DNA of 64,000 nt from Phyllostachys edulis (taxonomy: Eukaryota > Streptophyta > Magnoliopsida > Poales > Poaceae). Both the position numbers and the translations under genes were made by a program. The stretch covers positions 46,461,058 through 46,525,057 of the forward strand of contig CM070554.1 of assembly GCA_036346405.1 (NCBI GenBank). Direction: 5' to 3'. Positions 34,428 through 45,774 of the stretch are shown here, piece by piece (positions within the stretch are counted from its first letter, which is position 1; every line of letters begins with the position of its first letter). The notes under the pieces are model-generated. The model was given only the letters and a program-made list of their open reading frames with translations. It ran no database searches and was not told the DNA's origin.

Positions 34428-36682
34428 TATAGACCCCTAATCAAAATGTTAGGCTAATGCCTAGCCAATGCTTGTAAATTCCAACTAAGGCTCATGGAAT
34501 TTCCTTGATAATTATAAAATCATAAAAGAAACTATTAAATGAGCTAGGTCCCATGTGTCGGTGAGACGTATGTCTACCCTATGCGAACCCTGCACATATG
34601 CATAGAGGTCTCACCTAGCTTATATGGAACTTCCTCGGTAAATAGAAAGTAATAACTAGAATAATCATTAGAGCAGCGATGGTACGTTCCCTAGTGGATA
34701 ATGGAAGTTCATCCACTAGGCATCGTCTAGGCTCTGGCTATCATCTATCAGTATCCGTTCCCAATAATCAGGCGATTCGTAATCCGAAAGCAGATATGAA
34801 AGTTTTACCTAACCAGGTAATCTCCCCCATCTAGGTAACCATTGAGGAATGTTCCTGCAGACATTCTCTCTCTGCTTGTTAGATTTACTTGGTTTTGTAT
34901 GTAGTATTTCCTTCATCAGCTTCCTCTGGATATACTTCGTGTGAAGTATTTTCTTCATCAACTCCAGATGAGTATAATTTGGTCTCATCTGAAGTAATCC
35001 GTTTTTGAAGGTACCGTTAGATTCGTTTACTTTAATTCGAAGTATTTCATTTTGTTTGAATATATTTGGATTTATTGGATTTCATTTGGTTGCATTCAGT
35101 CGTTCTGGAGTTCAATCGTATTATACGTAATTAGACTCTGAAGCTATAAAGGAACAACAATCCCAACAAGGATGAGGTCCAGATCAAAATTGTCAGAACA
35201 TTGAACAGGATGATTATCAGCACGTTGAGCAAGATTATCATCATAATATCAAGAAAGGCGAATATCAGAATATTGAGCTTTATCAGAACATTGAGCAAGG
35301 CGAGTTAATACTTTGATCATTTTGTACCTAATTTTTGCAATTATATTGTTTTAAATTAAGAAATTGCATTGCTATGTTACATATGAATATGTTGAATTAA
35401 ACTTGTAGCTACTTCCTTAATAATAATTGTGTATAAAATTCCAACCCTTGAAACTTGGACATTATCCTTGTTACCCTAGATTAATGGAATACCAATTAGC
35501 CACTAATTATCTACTTTAAGGACATGCTTAGCTTGGCGTAGTATCATTGTCATTCGGGCAATAAATTGCCCAACATCACTTAATCTTTTGAAAATGAAAT
35601 TGGGCAGTCAAGGTTGGAGCCTAGCTGATATGTTGGACTAAAGGTTATTTTGAAAACAAAATAAAACCTGAAAAACAGATTTTGACTCGGGCGGCTAGAA
35701 AGAGTGGCTCGTGCTGTGTGCACAGAAGAATGTTCGTATGTAGATGTACCGGCCGAGTCAATTAAGGACCGAATTTGGTAATGATCTCTCATGTAAAACA
35801 GTACAACCACAAGTTGGTAACACCTACGACCTAGCTAACTAATTTGTTCGCCTCAGCGTGGCTTCGCCATTAGTGGATGCGGGCAGATAGAGGGAGGAGA
35901 ACAAAGCCACGGGAACTACACAGCGCAAAAGGGAGACATCCCGGGGACAGGCAGGAGAGTCCGAAGGAGATGATACCTAGCGGTGCGAAGTTGGAATGAG
36001 GTGGGACATTGTAAAGGCCTTGTGATAATCAACATTAGCCACACACCTACGGAAGTGTGTCGGGGCAGTATAAGTTGATTTATCTCTTGTGAGTAAAGTG
36101 TACAAACTCTGCAGAGTAAGAAAACTATCTGGGGTCATGAGCGGTACTGATAAACTTGCTTGATATAGCTTTCCTTTTCATAAAATCATTTGTGTGCGTG
36201 TGTGGAATGAAAAGGGTGGATTGGAGCCCAGCAGTTGGAAATATTGGGTTGGAGCCCTGAGAGTTGAAAAAGCCTCGTCAGGGACCAGTGGTAAATACGG
36301 GATAGCCTGAGCATTGAGTGGATGGACTCACTCAATGATATAGGAGACGGAATCTCTACTAGTACTTTACAACAAAAACTAAGTTTATAGAACTTGTGTT
36401 AGTAAAATGCTAAGTCTCAGGATTTGGTATTACTTAATCTATTTCAATAAATGGCTTTGTGCAAAATAAAAGAACCATGAGCCTCCTTTTTTATTAGCCT
36501 TGCATGTATAATAATTGCATTGTATAATGGCTCGCAAGTATGGTTGTGTACCCATGCTCGCTATTTATATTCTTTTAGTCAGTAAGCACAAAAGAATACT
36601 ACATGGACAAATATGAGTATTGGACAAGACTGTCGTTGCTGGTGGGCATATCGTGAGGGTTCCACGTGTTATACTTTGATTC

Positions 36683-38466
36683 TGTTGGACCGAAAAGGCG
36701 ACTAGAGGGGGGGTTAATAGGAGCTCAAAATCTTTTTCGAATTAGATTGGATCCAATAATAATATCACTCCAATAGCTATGAGAGCTATGAAGATCAATA
36801 TACAAGTATAGCGGAAGCCTTGTATTGAATCCTAATCAAACCCCCAAAGCACGTGAGCAAAGAACCAAAAGTTGTGCTGAAATTTCGGAATCGGTACTAC
36901 CATCAGTAAGTGCGGTACTACCTCATCGCGGTACTACCGCAGGCAAAATAAAGGTACTACCTTTTATCCTGACGATGAACAGAACAGCCTGAAAACGAAA
37001 TCAAAAATCATCGTAACTTTTAAACCGTAAGGCCAAACTCCACCAAATTTGGAACACACCTTCCTAAGGATATTAGGAACCTATTCCAATCAAGGATCGC
37101 AGAGATCTAAGCCAAAGTTCCTATCTTTTTCAGATTGAACGAAGGAGGTTCAAAAACGAGTCAAAAACGAAACTATGATCTAGAGACTTGCTCGTGGGTG
37201 ATTGATGATCAAGATGATCCTAGATGGATTCCCACATGTCCCAGCAAGAAACCAACCAAAAACTCGCGGATCAAGGAAAGACTCAAAATCATCAAATAGA
37301 GAGAAAGACACAATGAAAGGGTTGAGAGGTGCTGGCCAGCACCCTCTCCTATTTATAGTAGAGGCTTAGACCTTCTAGAAGAATAACCCTAATGGGCTCC
37401 CGTTAAGGCCCAAAACAAACGGGTCACACACGCACGCATTTTAAAGCGCCGTCTTCAATTCTCTTGACCTAATCCACTACTTGACGCACCGTCTTGCGCC
37501 GCCGGTTGGCATTAGGTTACCAAGGCAGTATTTGGTAAAATTACCAAAATACCCCTTCTCGATCTTTTTCGAAGACCGAGTCCCATCTTCGTGAAGCACC
37601 TCCCATGCTTCGCCACGTGTAGGTTGATCCAGCGGCTCTCTTCATGTCGGCAAGTCTCTCCCATCCGGCTCCCACCGAAACCACCATGGCACTTGCACCG
37701 ACCCTACCGCTTGATCGAACTCCGTCGCACCGAATCGCCTGTTCGGTCACCTTTGTCCCTCTTGCACAATGCTTGACTCCATTGACCTCACCCGGCATCC
37801 CTGATCGTTCTGGACCTCAGCTCTCCAAGCTTAGTCCCGATCATCCTCGCCGTTGACCATCATTGACCTCCAAGCAACCTGCACATCAATAGACAAAGAA
37901 ATCGAATCCGGGAACAAGTTATTCACAACTTGACCCACGTTAGTCAAAACATGCATCATGCAACACATATGCCATGACACCCATGAATTTGACCTAACCC
38001 AAAAGCAATTCTCTAATTGAAAAGACAATCAGCACAAAATCGGTACTACCGTCGTGTTAAGGCCAAGATTACATAAGCGCGGTCGTGCAGCTCAACAACG
38101 GCGGTACTACTGCTACCAAGGAAATCCAAAACTCCCGATTACACTTGTTCGGAAAAACCATACCGCTCACACGCGGTCGTTCAAAATCATCTTGGTACTA
38201 CCAAGCAACCATAGCGAGGTACTACCGCTCCTCTAGAAATCCAAAACACCAAAACATCTTCTCTGGTAAAAATGTACCGCTTTCCTTGCGGTAATACCTC
38301 CCAGTGGTACTACCGCTAAACACAAGCTGGTACTACCGTTTATCCTGACACTTGCTGAAAACAGGATTTCAACAAATCCGAAAACAACAGTTTCGACAAA
38401 CCTAAGGAGCTATTGCCAATTGGACCATCACACTAAGATCGTGAGCATATCCCCATGATATCCACA
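36683..38466 (-). mobile_element. 3' LTR of the SIRE-type element
   Basis: The LTR starts TGTTGGACCGAAAAG and ends GATATCCACA, 1784 bp, matching 45775-47754. It lacks about 190 bp present in the other LTR (at 37301 here). It holds two clusters of GGTACTACC motifs (36890-36960 and 38040-38340). The purine tract AAGGGGGAGAT on the minus strand lies directly inside it (about 38467-38477). Confidence 0.93.
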
Positions 38467-40269
38467 ATCTCCCCCTTGATGAACACATTGGCAAAATCCC
38501 CAAACAAGCAAATTTGAGGTTTGAAATTAGAAATACTCCCGTTTTCGCTCAAAGGCACAACTTGGTCCATTAGCAAGAGAAAGCAATGGAGATGACCAAG
38601 CTGGCTTCAGAATAGTATCAGCAAGTGAGATAAGGTAGTAGAAGGCAAGAAAGCTTCAATTTCCAGAGAAGAGCCAAAAATCTCACTTAAGGTCCATATG
38701 AAAGAACAATTGTTCAATTGACCTTTGATCATGGTGAGGATCCAAGAATTGGACTTCAAGTTCAGAAAAAGGCAATAAGATCACAAGAAAGCAAATAAGA
38801 AACTCCCCCTCACTATGATCCTCAGAATTTCAAAATTTCTCCAAGTAGCTCCCCCTTTTTCAAACATCTTCTCCCCAAACAACTTCTCCCCTTTTTAACA
38901 TTTTTACAAAATCTTCTCCCCCTTTGACAATAGAGTCATCAAGGAATCACGCCTTCCTCTCGTCCAGAGATAACAAATGCAAAATGAGGAAAAAGCATAA
39001 GATGGAGCATGCATGAAAGCAATGGAGTGGCTTCAAAAAAAAATTTGTTGTTTTTTTTTGTTTTTTGTTTTTTTTTTTGTATTTTTCAATTGTTGAGTAC
39101 AAGAAGCTTTGGAGATTACCCAAAAGAACAAGCTAGCATTTCTAAAGTTGCACAAACAACATATCAAGCCTAACAGCGCTAGCAAGATCATAATAAGACA
39201 TGTATAACAAAGCTAAGCAAGAAGGCTCAATATAAAGCAATGAATTTTAGCATTTTAAGCAAAGCTTCAAATCTAGCAAGTTCATCAACAGGGATCCTAA
39301 AATGATACTAGCCATGTCAAAATGTCAACGTGAGATCCAAAAGCTAACAATGACCACATTAAGAGACAAATATGTCCTGAATTGAATCATTTTGCTCAAT
39401 TTTCTCAAATGCCCAATTTTCAACTATTTTTCATTTGCAATGAATATTGAAGTTGACTAATGGTCTAACTTAGTGACAAGATCCTGGACTAGGAGCCATC
39501 CACAAACTCATCCTAAGCTTCGACCAAAAGTTGATTAAAGGTATATCTTAGTGAAGAAGATCCTGGACTAGGAGCCATCCACAAACTCTTCCTAAGCTTC
39601 TACCAGGACGACAAATCTTGAGGTTCATGTCAGTTGTGACAAGCAGTCCCCATGAGATTGTCTGGATCATCAAACTATCTCCAAGTTCATGTCTTTGACA
39701 TGCAGTCTCGTAAGAGTAGTTTGGCACAATTTAAGCATAAGACAATCTTGAAGTTTGATTTTTCATTTTTCACAAGAGCAGTTTTTAGATTCTCAAGAAC
39801 ACACGAAGCTCAAGTAATGATCAAAGCTAGATTGAAGAGCTAACAAAGCAATTTTGACAGGCCAATGTCACAAAAGGAGCACTAATTATGAATGGCTAAA
39901 CAATTCACAAACTGCTAATTTCTTAGTTCAAGTTGTTTTTCAAGTTCTAGCTCATACAGCAAAGACTTAGCTACACATGTGAGAGCATGATAACTCTAGC
40001 AAGTCAAGGAACTAGACATGGCATTGAGCAAGAATTGAAACACTAAAGCTCCAAAGGGTAATAAGCAAAGCTTCATCAATTTTAAAAGATAAGCGAAAAG
40101 CTTATATTACAATGCGTCTTTTTGGATTTTTCATATGAATGCAATATGATACAATGAGATGCAAGAAAAACTCAAAAAGCCTAAAAAGCCTAACAAGATC
40201 AAAAAGATCAAAAAGTTCAAAAGAAGATCAATAAAAGACCAAAAGAACAAGAAAGGATCCAACTCACCC
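38467..40269 (-). mobile_element. Long non-coding 3' region of the SIRE-type element
   Basis: This 1.8 kb lies between the end of RNase H and the 3' LTR. Some SIRE-lineage elements carry an env-like ORF here, but I see only short interrupted frames. It contains a T-rich run (about 39044-39088) and a two-copy direct repeat with a 79-bp period (39452-39611), each copy holding GATCCTGGACTAGGAGCCAT. Confidence 0.75.
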
Positions 40270-41984
40270 TCAAACCAACCCATAGGGATAAATTACCTCT
40301 AGCTCACTTCTCAAGGTGGCAAACCTTGTTGGGTCTAAAGGCTTGGTGAGGATATCGGCTAACTGAGCCTCGGACTCCACAAAACGCAGCACAATATCAC
40401 CTTTCTCAACGTGGTCTCTAAGGAAGTGATAGCGAATGTCTATGTGCTTGGTCCTAGAATGTTGCAATTTGGGTTCTTAGCAATGTTAATAGCGAAGTGT
40501 TGTCACGTAAAAGAGGAACACTAGCAAAGGTTAACCCAAAATCCTTAAGAGTGGAGACCATCCACAAAATCGACTCTGACAACTAGCGTGACTACATATT
40601 CACTTGAAAGAAGGATTGTGCAATGAAGACCGCTTCCTAGATGACCAAGAGACAAGAGAAGTGCCTAAGAAATGACATGTGCTAGATGTGCTCTTTCTAT
40701 CTAGCCTCTGACCCATAAAATCGAATCTGAAAACCCCGAATGGACAAAAAGATGAACAAGAATACCAAATGCCATCTTGAAGGGTAGAGTGTAAATACCG
40801 AAGATGCGCTTAACGGCTTAGCGATGTGAAGTCCTCGGTGGCCTGAAACCTCGCATAGAGGCGGACCACGAAGTGGATGTCCGGTCTTGAGGCCGTCGAG
40901 CCTGAAGGGAGCCAATCATCTTTGCGGTACTCGCGTTGATCCACGGCTTCTCCTTCCTCATCTGGATCCAAAGCGATCGAAATCGCCATGGGAGTGGCGA
41001 TAAACTTGCGATCACCCATATCAAAACGCTTGAGCAAATCCTTGGTGTACTTCGTTTGATGGATAAAGATCTCTTCCTTGCATTGCTTGATTTGTAGCCC
41101 AGTAAAGTAATTGAGTTCTCCCATCATGCTCATCTCAAATTCCTCGGACATAGTCTCGGAAAAAGCGAAAACAAGAGCATTAGAGGAACCACCAAAGATA
41201 ATATCATCAACATATATCTGAACAAGCAGGAAGTCATTGCCATGCCTAAGAATGAAAAGAGTCTTATCAACTTTTCCCATTTCAAAATCATTCTTAAGTA
41301 AGAATGTCTTAAGTCTATCATACCAGGCTCTAGAGGCTTGTTTAAGACCATACAAGGCTTTGGATAGCTTAAAAACATGATCAGGGTGCTTGGGATTCTC
41401 AAAGCCAGGGGGTTGCCTAACATACACTTCCTCCTCTATAAAACCATTCAGAAAAGCACTCTTAACATCCATTTGATGCAACCTAAAACCTTTAGATGCA
41501 GCAAATGCAAGCAAGATCCGGAATGGCTTCTAATCTAGCAACAGAGCGAAGGTCTCATCAAAATCTAACCCCTCAACCTGGCTAAAGCCCTGAGCTACCA
41601 ATCTAGCCTTGTTTCTAACCACAGAACCATCCTCATTTTGTTTATTTTTGAACACCAACGGGTTCCTATAACATTATGTCCACTAGGAGGTTCTACAAGG
41701 TTCCAAACTTTATTTCTTTCAAAATTCTCTAACTCCTCATGCATGGCATTGACCCAACTAGCATCAGATAAAGCATGTGATATATCTTTGGGTTCAAAAG
41801 AAGCTACAAATGCAGAGTGAGAGAGAAGACTCGGATCATGATACCTGGAGCGAGTGACTTGTTCATGGAGATTACCAATCATCGATCCGGAGGTGTTGCT
41901 TCGAATGTGCAAAGGAGCGCTGGGGAGATAGCATCTCCTCAACCTCCGCAGTATCACGATGAAGAAGTCGCAGCAGAGCCTCAA
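40270..41984 (-). pseudogene. copia reverse transcriptase - RNase H (broken)
   Basis: The RT starts around 41760 with WVNAMHEELENFERNKVWNL and GHNVIGTRW. A break near 41600 follows, then a long frame 41514-40810 with HQMDVKSAFLNGFIEEEVYV, KLSKALYGLKQASRAWYDRL and the intact catalytic box VQIYVDDIIFGG. RNase H continues in shifted frames between 40800 and 40470 (LDRKSTSSTCHFLGTSLVSW, LKDFGLTFASVPLL) and ends in 40467-40270 with HSRTKHIDIRYHFLRDHVEK and LADILTKPLD. At least two frameshifts and stops within RNase H and one in the RT lead make it inactive, though the catalytic Asp pair of RT is present. Confidence 0.88.
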
Positions 41985-43090
41985 TTGGAGGTGAAGCGAT
42001 CGAAGAGTTCTAGAGCTTGGGCAGCTTGCACAGGAACATCAGCAACAGGTGAAGGAGCAAAATCAAGTTCATCCTCATCTTCTTCAACAAAAATGCTCTC
42101 TGTCACCTGTAAGTCACCTGAAATATTGGATCTAGCTCCAAGGCTAGTCTCATCAAAAGTAACATTGCATGTCTCCTGGACAATGTTAGTTTCAACATTA
42201 AAAACCCGAAAACCCCTCGAATGAGCAGGATAACCCAGAAATAAACCATCACAAGTTCTTGATTCAAATTTATCTAGGTTCCCTGTCTTGAGAATAAAAC
42301 ACTTCGATCCAAAGACTCGAAAGTGAGAGACAGAGGGTTTTCTACCAAAACGAAGCTCATATGAAGTCTTGCCCAAAGACGGTCTCAAAAAGACACGGTT
42401 TGAAATATGGCAAGCTGTAGCAATAGCTTCGGCCCAAAACCTCCTCGGTGTGCTATACTCATCCAACATCGTTCTAGCCATCTCGACTAGAGTCCTGTTC
42501 TTCCTTTCCACAACGCCATTTTGTTGAGGGACGTGTGGAGAAGAGAACTGATGCTCAATACCGCGCTCAGCACAAAAAGAGGCAAAAGAAGCATTTTTGA
42601 ACTCCGTGCCATTGTCACTGCGGATCGCTCTCAAGCACCGGGAAGTTCGAAGCCAAGCGAAGAACAAGGTCATGATAATGATCAAAAGCCTCATCCTTGA
42701 AGCAAGAAAGAACACCCAAGAGTATCTCGAAAAATCATCGACTATGACAAGAATGTACCAATTGCCACCGATCGATCGAACCCTAGCGGGACCAGCGGTA
42801 TCCATATGAAGCAACCGTCTGGTCCGTCGGTCATGACCATAGTCAATAGCGGGTGTGAGGCGACAACTTGCTTGCCATGCCTACTGAGGTGCACATCTGA
42901 CATCCTTGACGACTTTGAGTTTAGGCAAACCTCTCATGAGATCAAGGCCGCTAACTCGTGTCGATGATCAAAACCAATGTGCCCCAACCGTCGGTGCCAA
43001 AGCGGATATCGGGAGAAGAAGCAATTAAGCACTTAAGGGATCCAAAGAAGAGACTCGTAAAAATCAGCTCCAAAAATTCTACCAACTCTA
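41981..43090 (-). pseudogene. copia integrase (long open frame, broken at both ends)
   Basis: The main open frame (42814-41981) has the integrase core with its acidic triad: the Asp in LHMDTAGPARV, the Asp in IRSDNGTEFKNASF, and the Glu in PQQNGVVERKNRTLVEMART. It continues through FWAEAIATACHISNRVFLRP and the C-terminal FRVFGSKCFILK and FLGYPAHSRGFRVF segments into an acidic linker. The pre-integrase zinc-binding region (43090-42815) is in another frame and carries a stop. The protein would normally insert element cDNA into host DNA in the nucleus. Confidence 0.88.
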
Positions 43091-43453
43091 GAAATCCCAA
43101 AACGAGCTCACCAAAAGAATCAAGCACACGACAGGCATTCTTCTTAAAACGAGTCTCATAGCCATCATCGAGAAGTCAGGAGACGAAAGGAGATTGTACC
43201 TTAGCTTAGACACAAGCGCGGCGTCCTTGAGAATGAACTTGTCGTTCACCCTAATCATTCCAGTTCCTTCAATGCGCCCTTGTGTATCATCTCCAAAGGT
43301 GATGAAGTCATCACCGGTTGATCGCGTGAAGGAGGTGAACCATCTTGAGTCTGCGGTCATGTGGCGTGAACACCCGGAGTCGACGAACCATGTGTTCTTC
43401 CCCCTTCCACGCCAATCCTGAAAATCAAGGAACAAAAGAGCGATGTGTCTCAA
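43088..43453 (-). pseudogene. copia aspartic protease
   Basis: The frame contains NTWFVDSGCSRHMTAD, the copia protease active site (DSG) with its usual surroundings, then FGDDTQGRIEGTG and LVSKLRYNLLS. The end of the frame (DFSMMAMRLVLRRMP) is shifted relative to family members, so a frameshift lies near 43160. In intact elements it cleaves the Gag-Pol polyprotein. Confidence 0.87.
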
Positions 43454-43596
43454 TACTGGGGTTAGTTAAAAGCGGCTTGGGAACCCAGCACTGAGACACA
43501 CGTCTGCGAGTAGTATGCAAAGCAGATGTGTTATCCTTGACATTATTCGTAGTTCTATTATGAGCAATGGTAACACGAACATGAGGTGCATCTTGT

Positions 43597-45722
43597 CTAG
43601 GAACATGGTGATGAGCATGTGCAACAAATCCTAGACTGGGGTTCTTCTTTTGTATGTATGTGACCATGTCTCATAAAAGCTCTAGGTTGATTAGATGACA
43701 TTCTAGCAATATTTTTCTTAGCGTTCTTCAACCTACGCCAACAGAACTCAACCAAATGTCCACTCTTCTTGCAATAAGTGCAATGGTATTTTGTACCACT
43801 GGGAGAAGCACCTTTTGCCTTAAAAGAAGGTTGGACAAACCTAGATTTAAAAACAGCTTTTTGCGGGTTGGGTTTTAAATTCAACTAAGCCATTTTCCAA
43901 GACACGAATGACATTAGGCTTGGACATGTCTGGCGAGTTGTATCCTAAACCTTGCTTCTTAAAAGGAGTTTTAGATTTATCCGAATCATGTTTAACTGTT
44001 TTTCACCATTAGAGAATCTTTCTAAAATATCCTTGAGATATGCATTCTCTTTTTCAACATTAGCACATGATTCACAAGTCTTGCCCTTAATGGCTCTAGC
44101 ATGTTTCTCCTTAAGATGAGCAACTTCAAGCTTATAGGCAGCACAAGAAGCACAGGATGTAGAATCAATTGTATTCTTAAGCTTGGCAAATTTAGCTCTA
44201 ACTGCTTCTAGAATATCCTTAACTTCATGTTCACGTTCTAAGCAGAAAGAGCAGAAGCTAGATTTCACATTGCTAGAGGCATCCAAATTGCTAGACTCTA
44301 AGCATTTTTCACATGGAGCAGATTTAACATCAATTAGCTCAGTTCTAGCATTTTCAAGTTGATGCAAAGCAGTATCATGAGCAGATTGTAGCTTAGACAG
44401 TTCGGAGTGCAAAGCATGGCAGGATGAACATTCATCAACATCTAGACTCTTAGCATTCACAATCTCTAATGTCAAATTCTCGACTTGTGACACTAGATCC
44501 TTATTCCTAGCCATGGTGAACTCTAAAGCCTTATCTTGACTAAGCAATTGCTCATACATGTTATCGCATCTCGTAGAAAGGGCATCATAGGATGGAAGTA
44601 CCTCATCGTTGTCATCGGCGTCGACGGAGTCGGCCATGAAGCACATGCCGGTGAAGTCCTTGGCCTTCCCTTTCTTGTCTTGAGGATCTCCTCCTCTTTG
44701 TCCTCCTCGCTCCCGAGTCCACATCGCTCATGGATTGATCTCCAAAAGCGGCAAGGACCCGTGAGCGACCTTCATGAGCTTGGCAAGATCATACTTGGGC
44801 TTGCCCCTTGAGGCTTCTTCGAGCAAAGCTTCTCAATCTTGTGGTTGCCCTTACCTTTCAACTTAGGGCGCTTGGCGGATGTGATATAGCTCTCCACACT
44901 CATAGCATGTCACAGGGGCCACCTCTCTTCTGCTTTCGACATTGTTATATGCCCGTGTGACTTTCTTGGCTAAAAGAGCTAAATCAGCCTCAGGAAGACT
45001 CTCAAACTCTTCTTCTTGAATAGCAAGATAAACACGCAAGAGAAAAACCGAAGAAGACTCAGAAGAACCATCAGGAGTCCCTTTGAGAGGATCAGCCACC
45101 AAAGCCATGTTATCCTTCTTAGGATTACCGCCTCTCTTGATCTCATGAGTTTTTAGCTTGCTATAAAGCAGCTCCAAAGTGAGATTAGAGATCGACGTTC
45201 TCCTCTATGGCAGTTGCCTTCATCTCCCACTCCTTGGTGTTGATTGCACCCAAGAGGTGGGTGGCATTCTCAGATTGAGAGTACTCAATGTCAACAGCTT
45301 TCATCTGATTGATCACCTTGTTAAAACGAGTAAAGACGTCATCGATGCTCTCACCAGGACGCATCTCAAATTTGTTGTACTCTCGCTTGTAGACATTCTG
45401 ACGCACTTGCTTGATCTGGGACGATCCCTCATGGTAAGTTTCGAGGGTGTGCCAAATCTCATGTCTTGATCGTAAGATTGCAAATCCTATCGTACTCTTG
45501 CCTACCAAGCCCAGCATATAGAAGGTTCTTTGCCTTGTTGTTGTTAGCCAAGAGGGCTGCTGAAGCCGGCGTAGCAACTTCGGGCAAAACGAGCGGGGCT
45601 CGAACAACCTCCCATATAGCTTGTCCTTCGCTCTCAAGGAAGACTCGCATGCGATTCTTCCAATAGGCATAGTCGAGCCCATCGAAGACATGCGGCTTGG
45701 TCGAGTACTTATCCATCGCCAA
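43597..45722 (-). pseudogene. SIRE-type gag: capsid domain, coiled coil with CxxC motifs, zinc knuckle
   Basis: The start at 45722 (MAMDKYSTKPHVFDGLDYAY) fits a copia gag start shortly after the primer site. A frame change near 45460 leads to the capsid-like region (LETYHEGSSQIKQVRQNVY, MRPGESIDDVFTRFNKVINQ). Next come 45177-44863, ending in a degenerate knuckle (CYECGELYHIRQAP), and 44724-43945, a heptad-like region with five CxxC pairs: ECSSCHALH, PCEKCLES, FCSFCLER, SCASCAAY, TCESCANV. A normal CCHC knuckle CTYCKKSGHLVEFCWRR follows in 43884-43597. At least three frame changes separate these blocks. In life it would package RNA in a cytoplasmic particle. Confidence 0.83.
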
Positions 45723-45760
45723 GTTCAGTGACCGGTTAAGATCAAGATTGAACTAACCGG

Positions 45761-45772
45761 GCTCTGATACCA
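45761..45772 (-). promoter_or_regulatory. Primer binding site of the SIRE-type element
   Basis: The plus strand reads GCTCTGATACCA, so the minus strand reads TGGTATCAGAGC, the standard tRNA-iMet primer site. It is separated from the LTR by two bases. Confidence 0.92.
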
Positions 45773-45774
45773 CT

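Noticed and set aside
38467..40269. A possible env-like gene in the SIRE-type element
   Set aside because: Some relatives carry one here, but only short interrupted frames without signal or membrane features are present.
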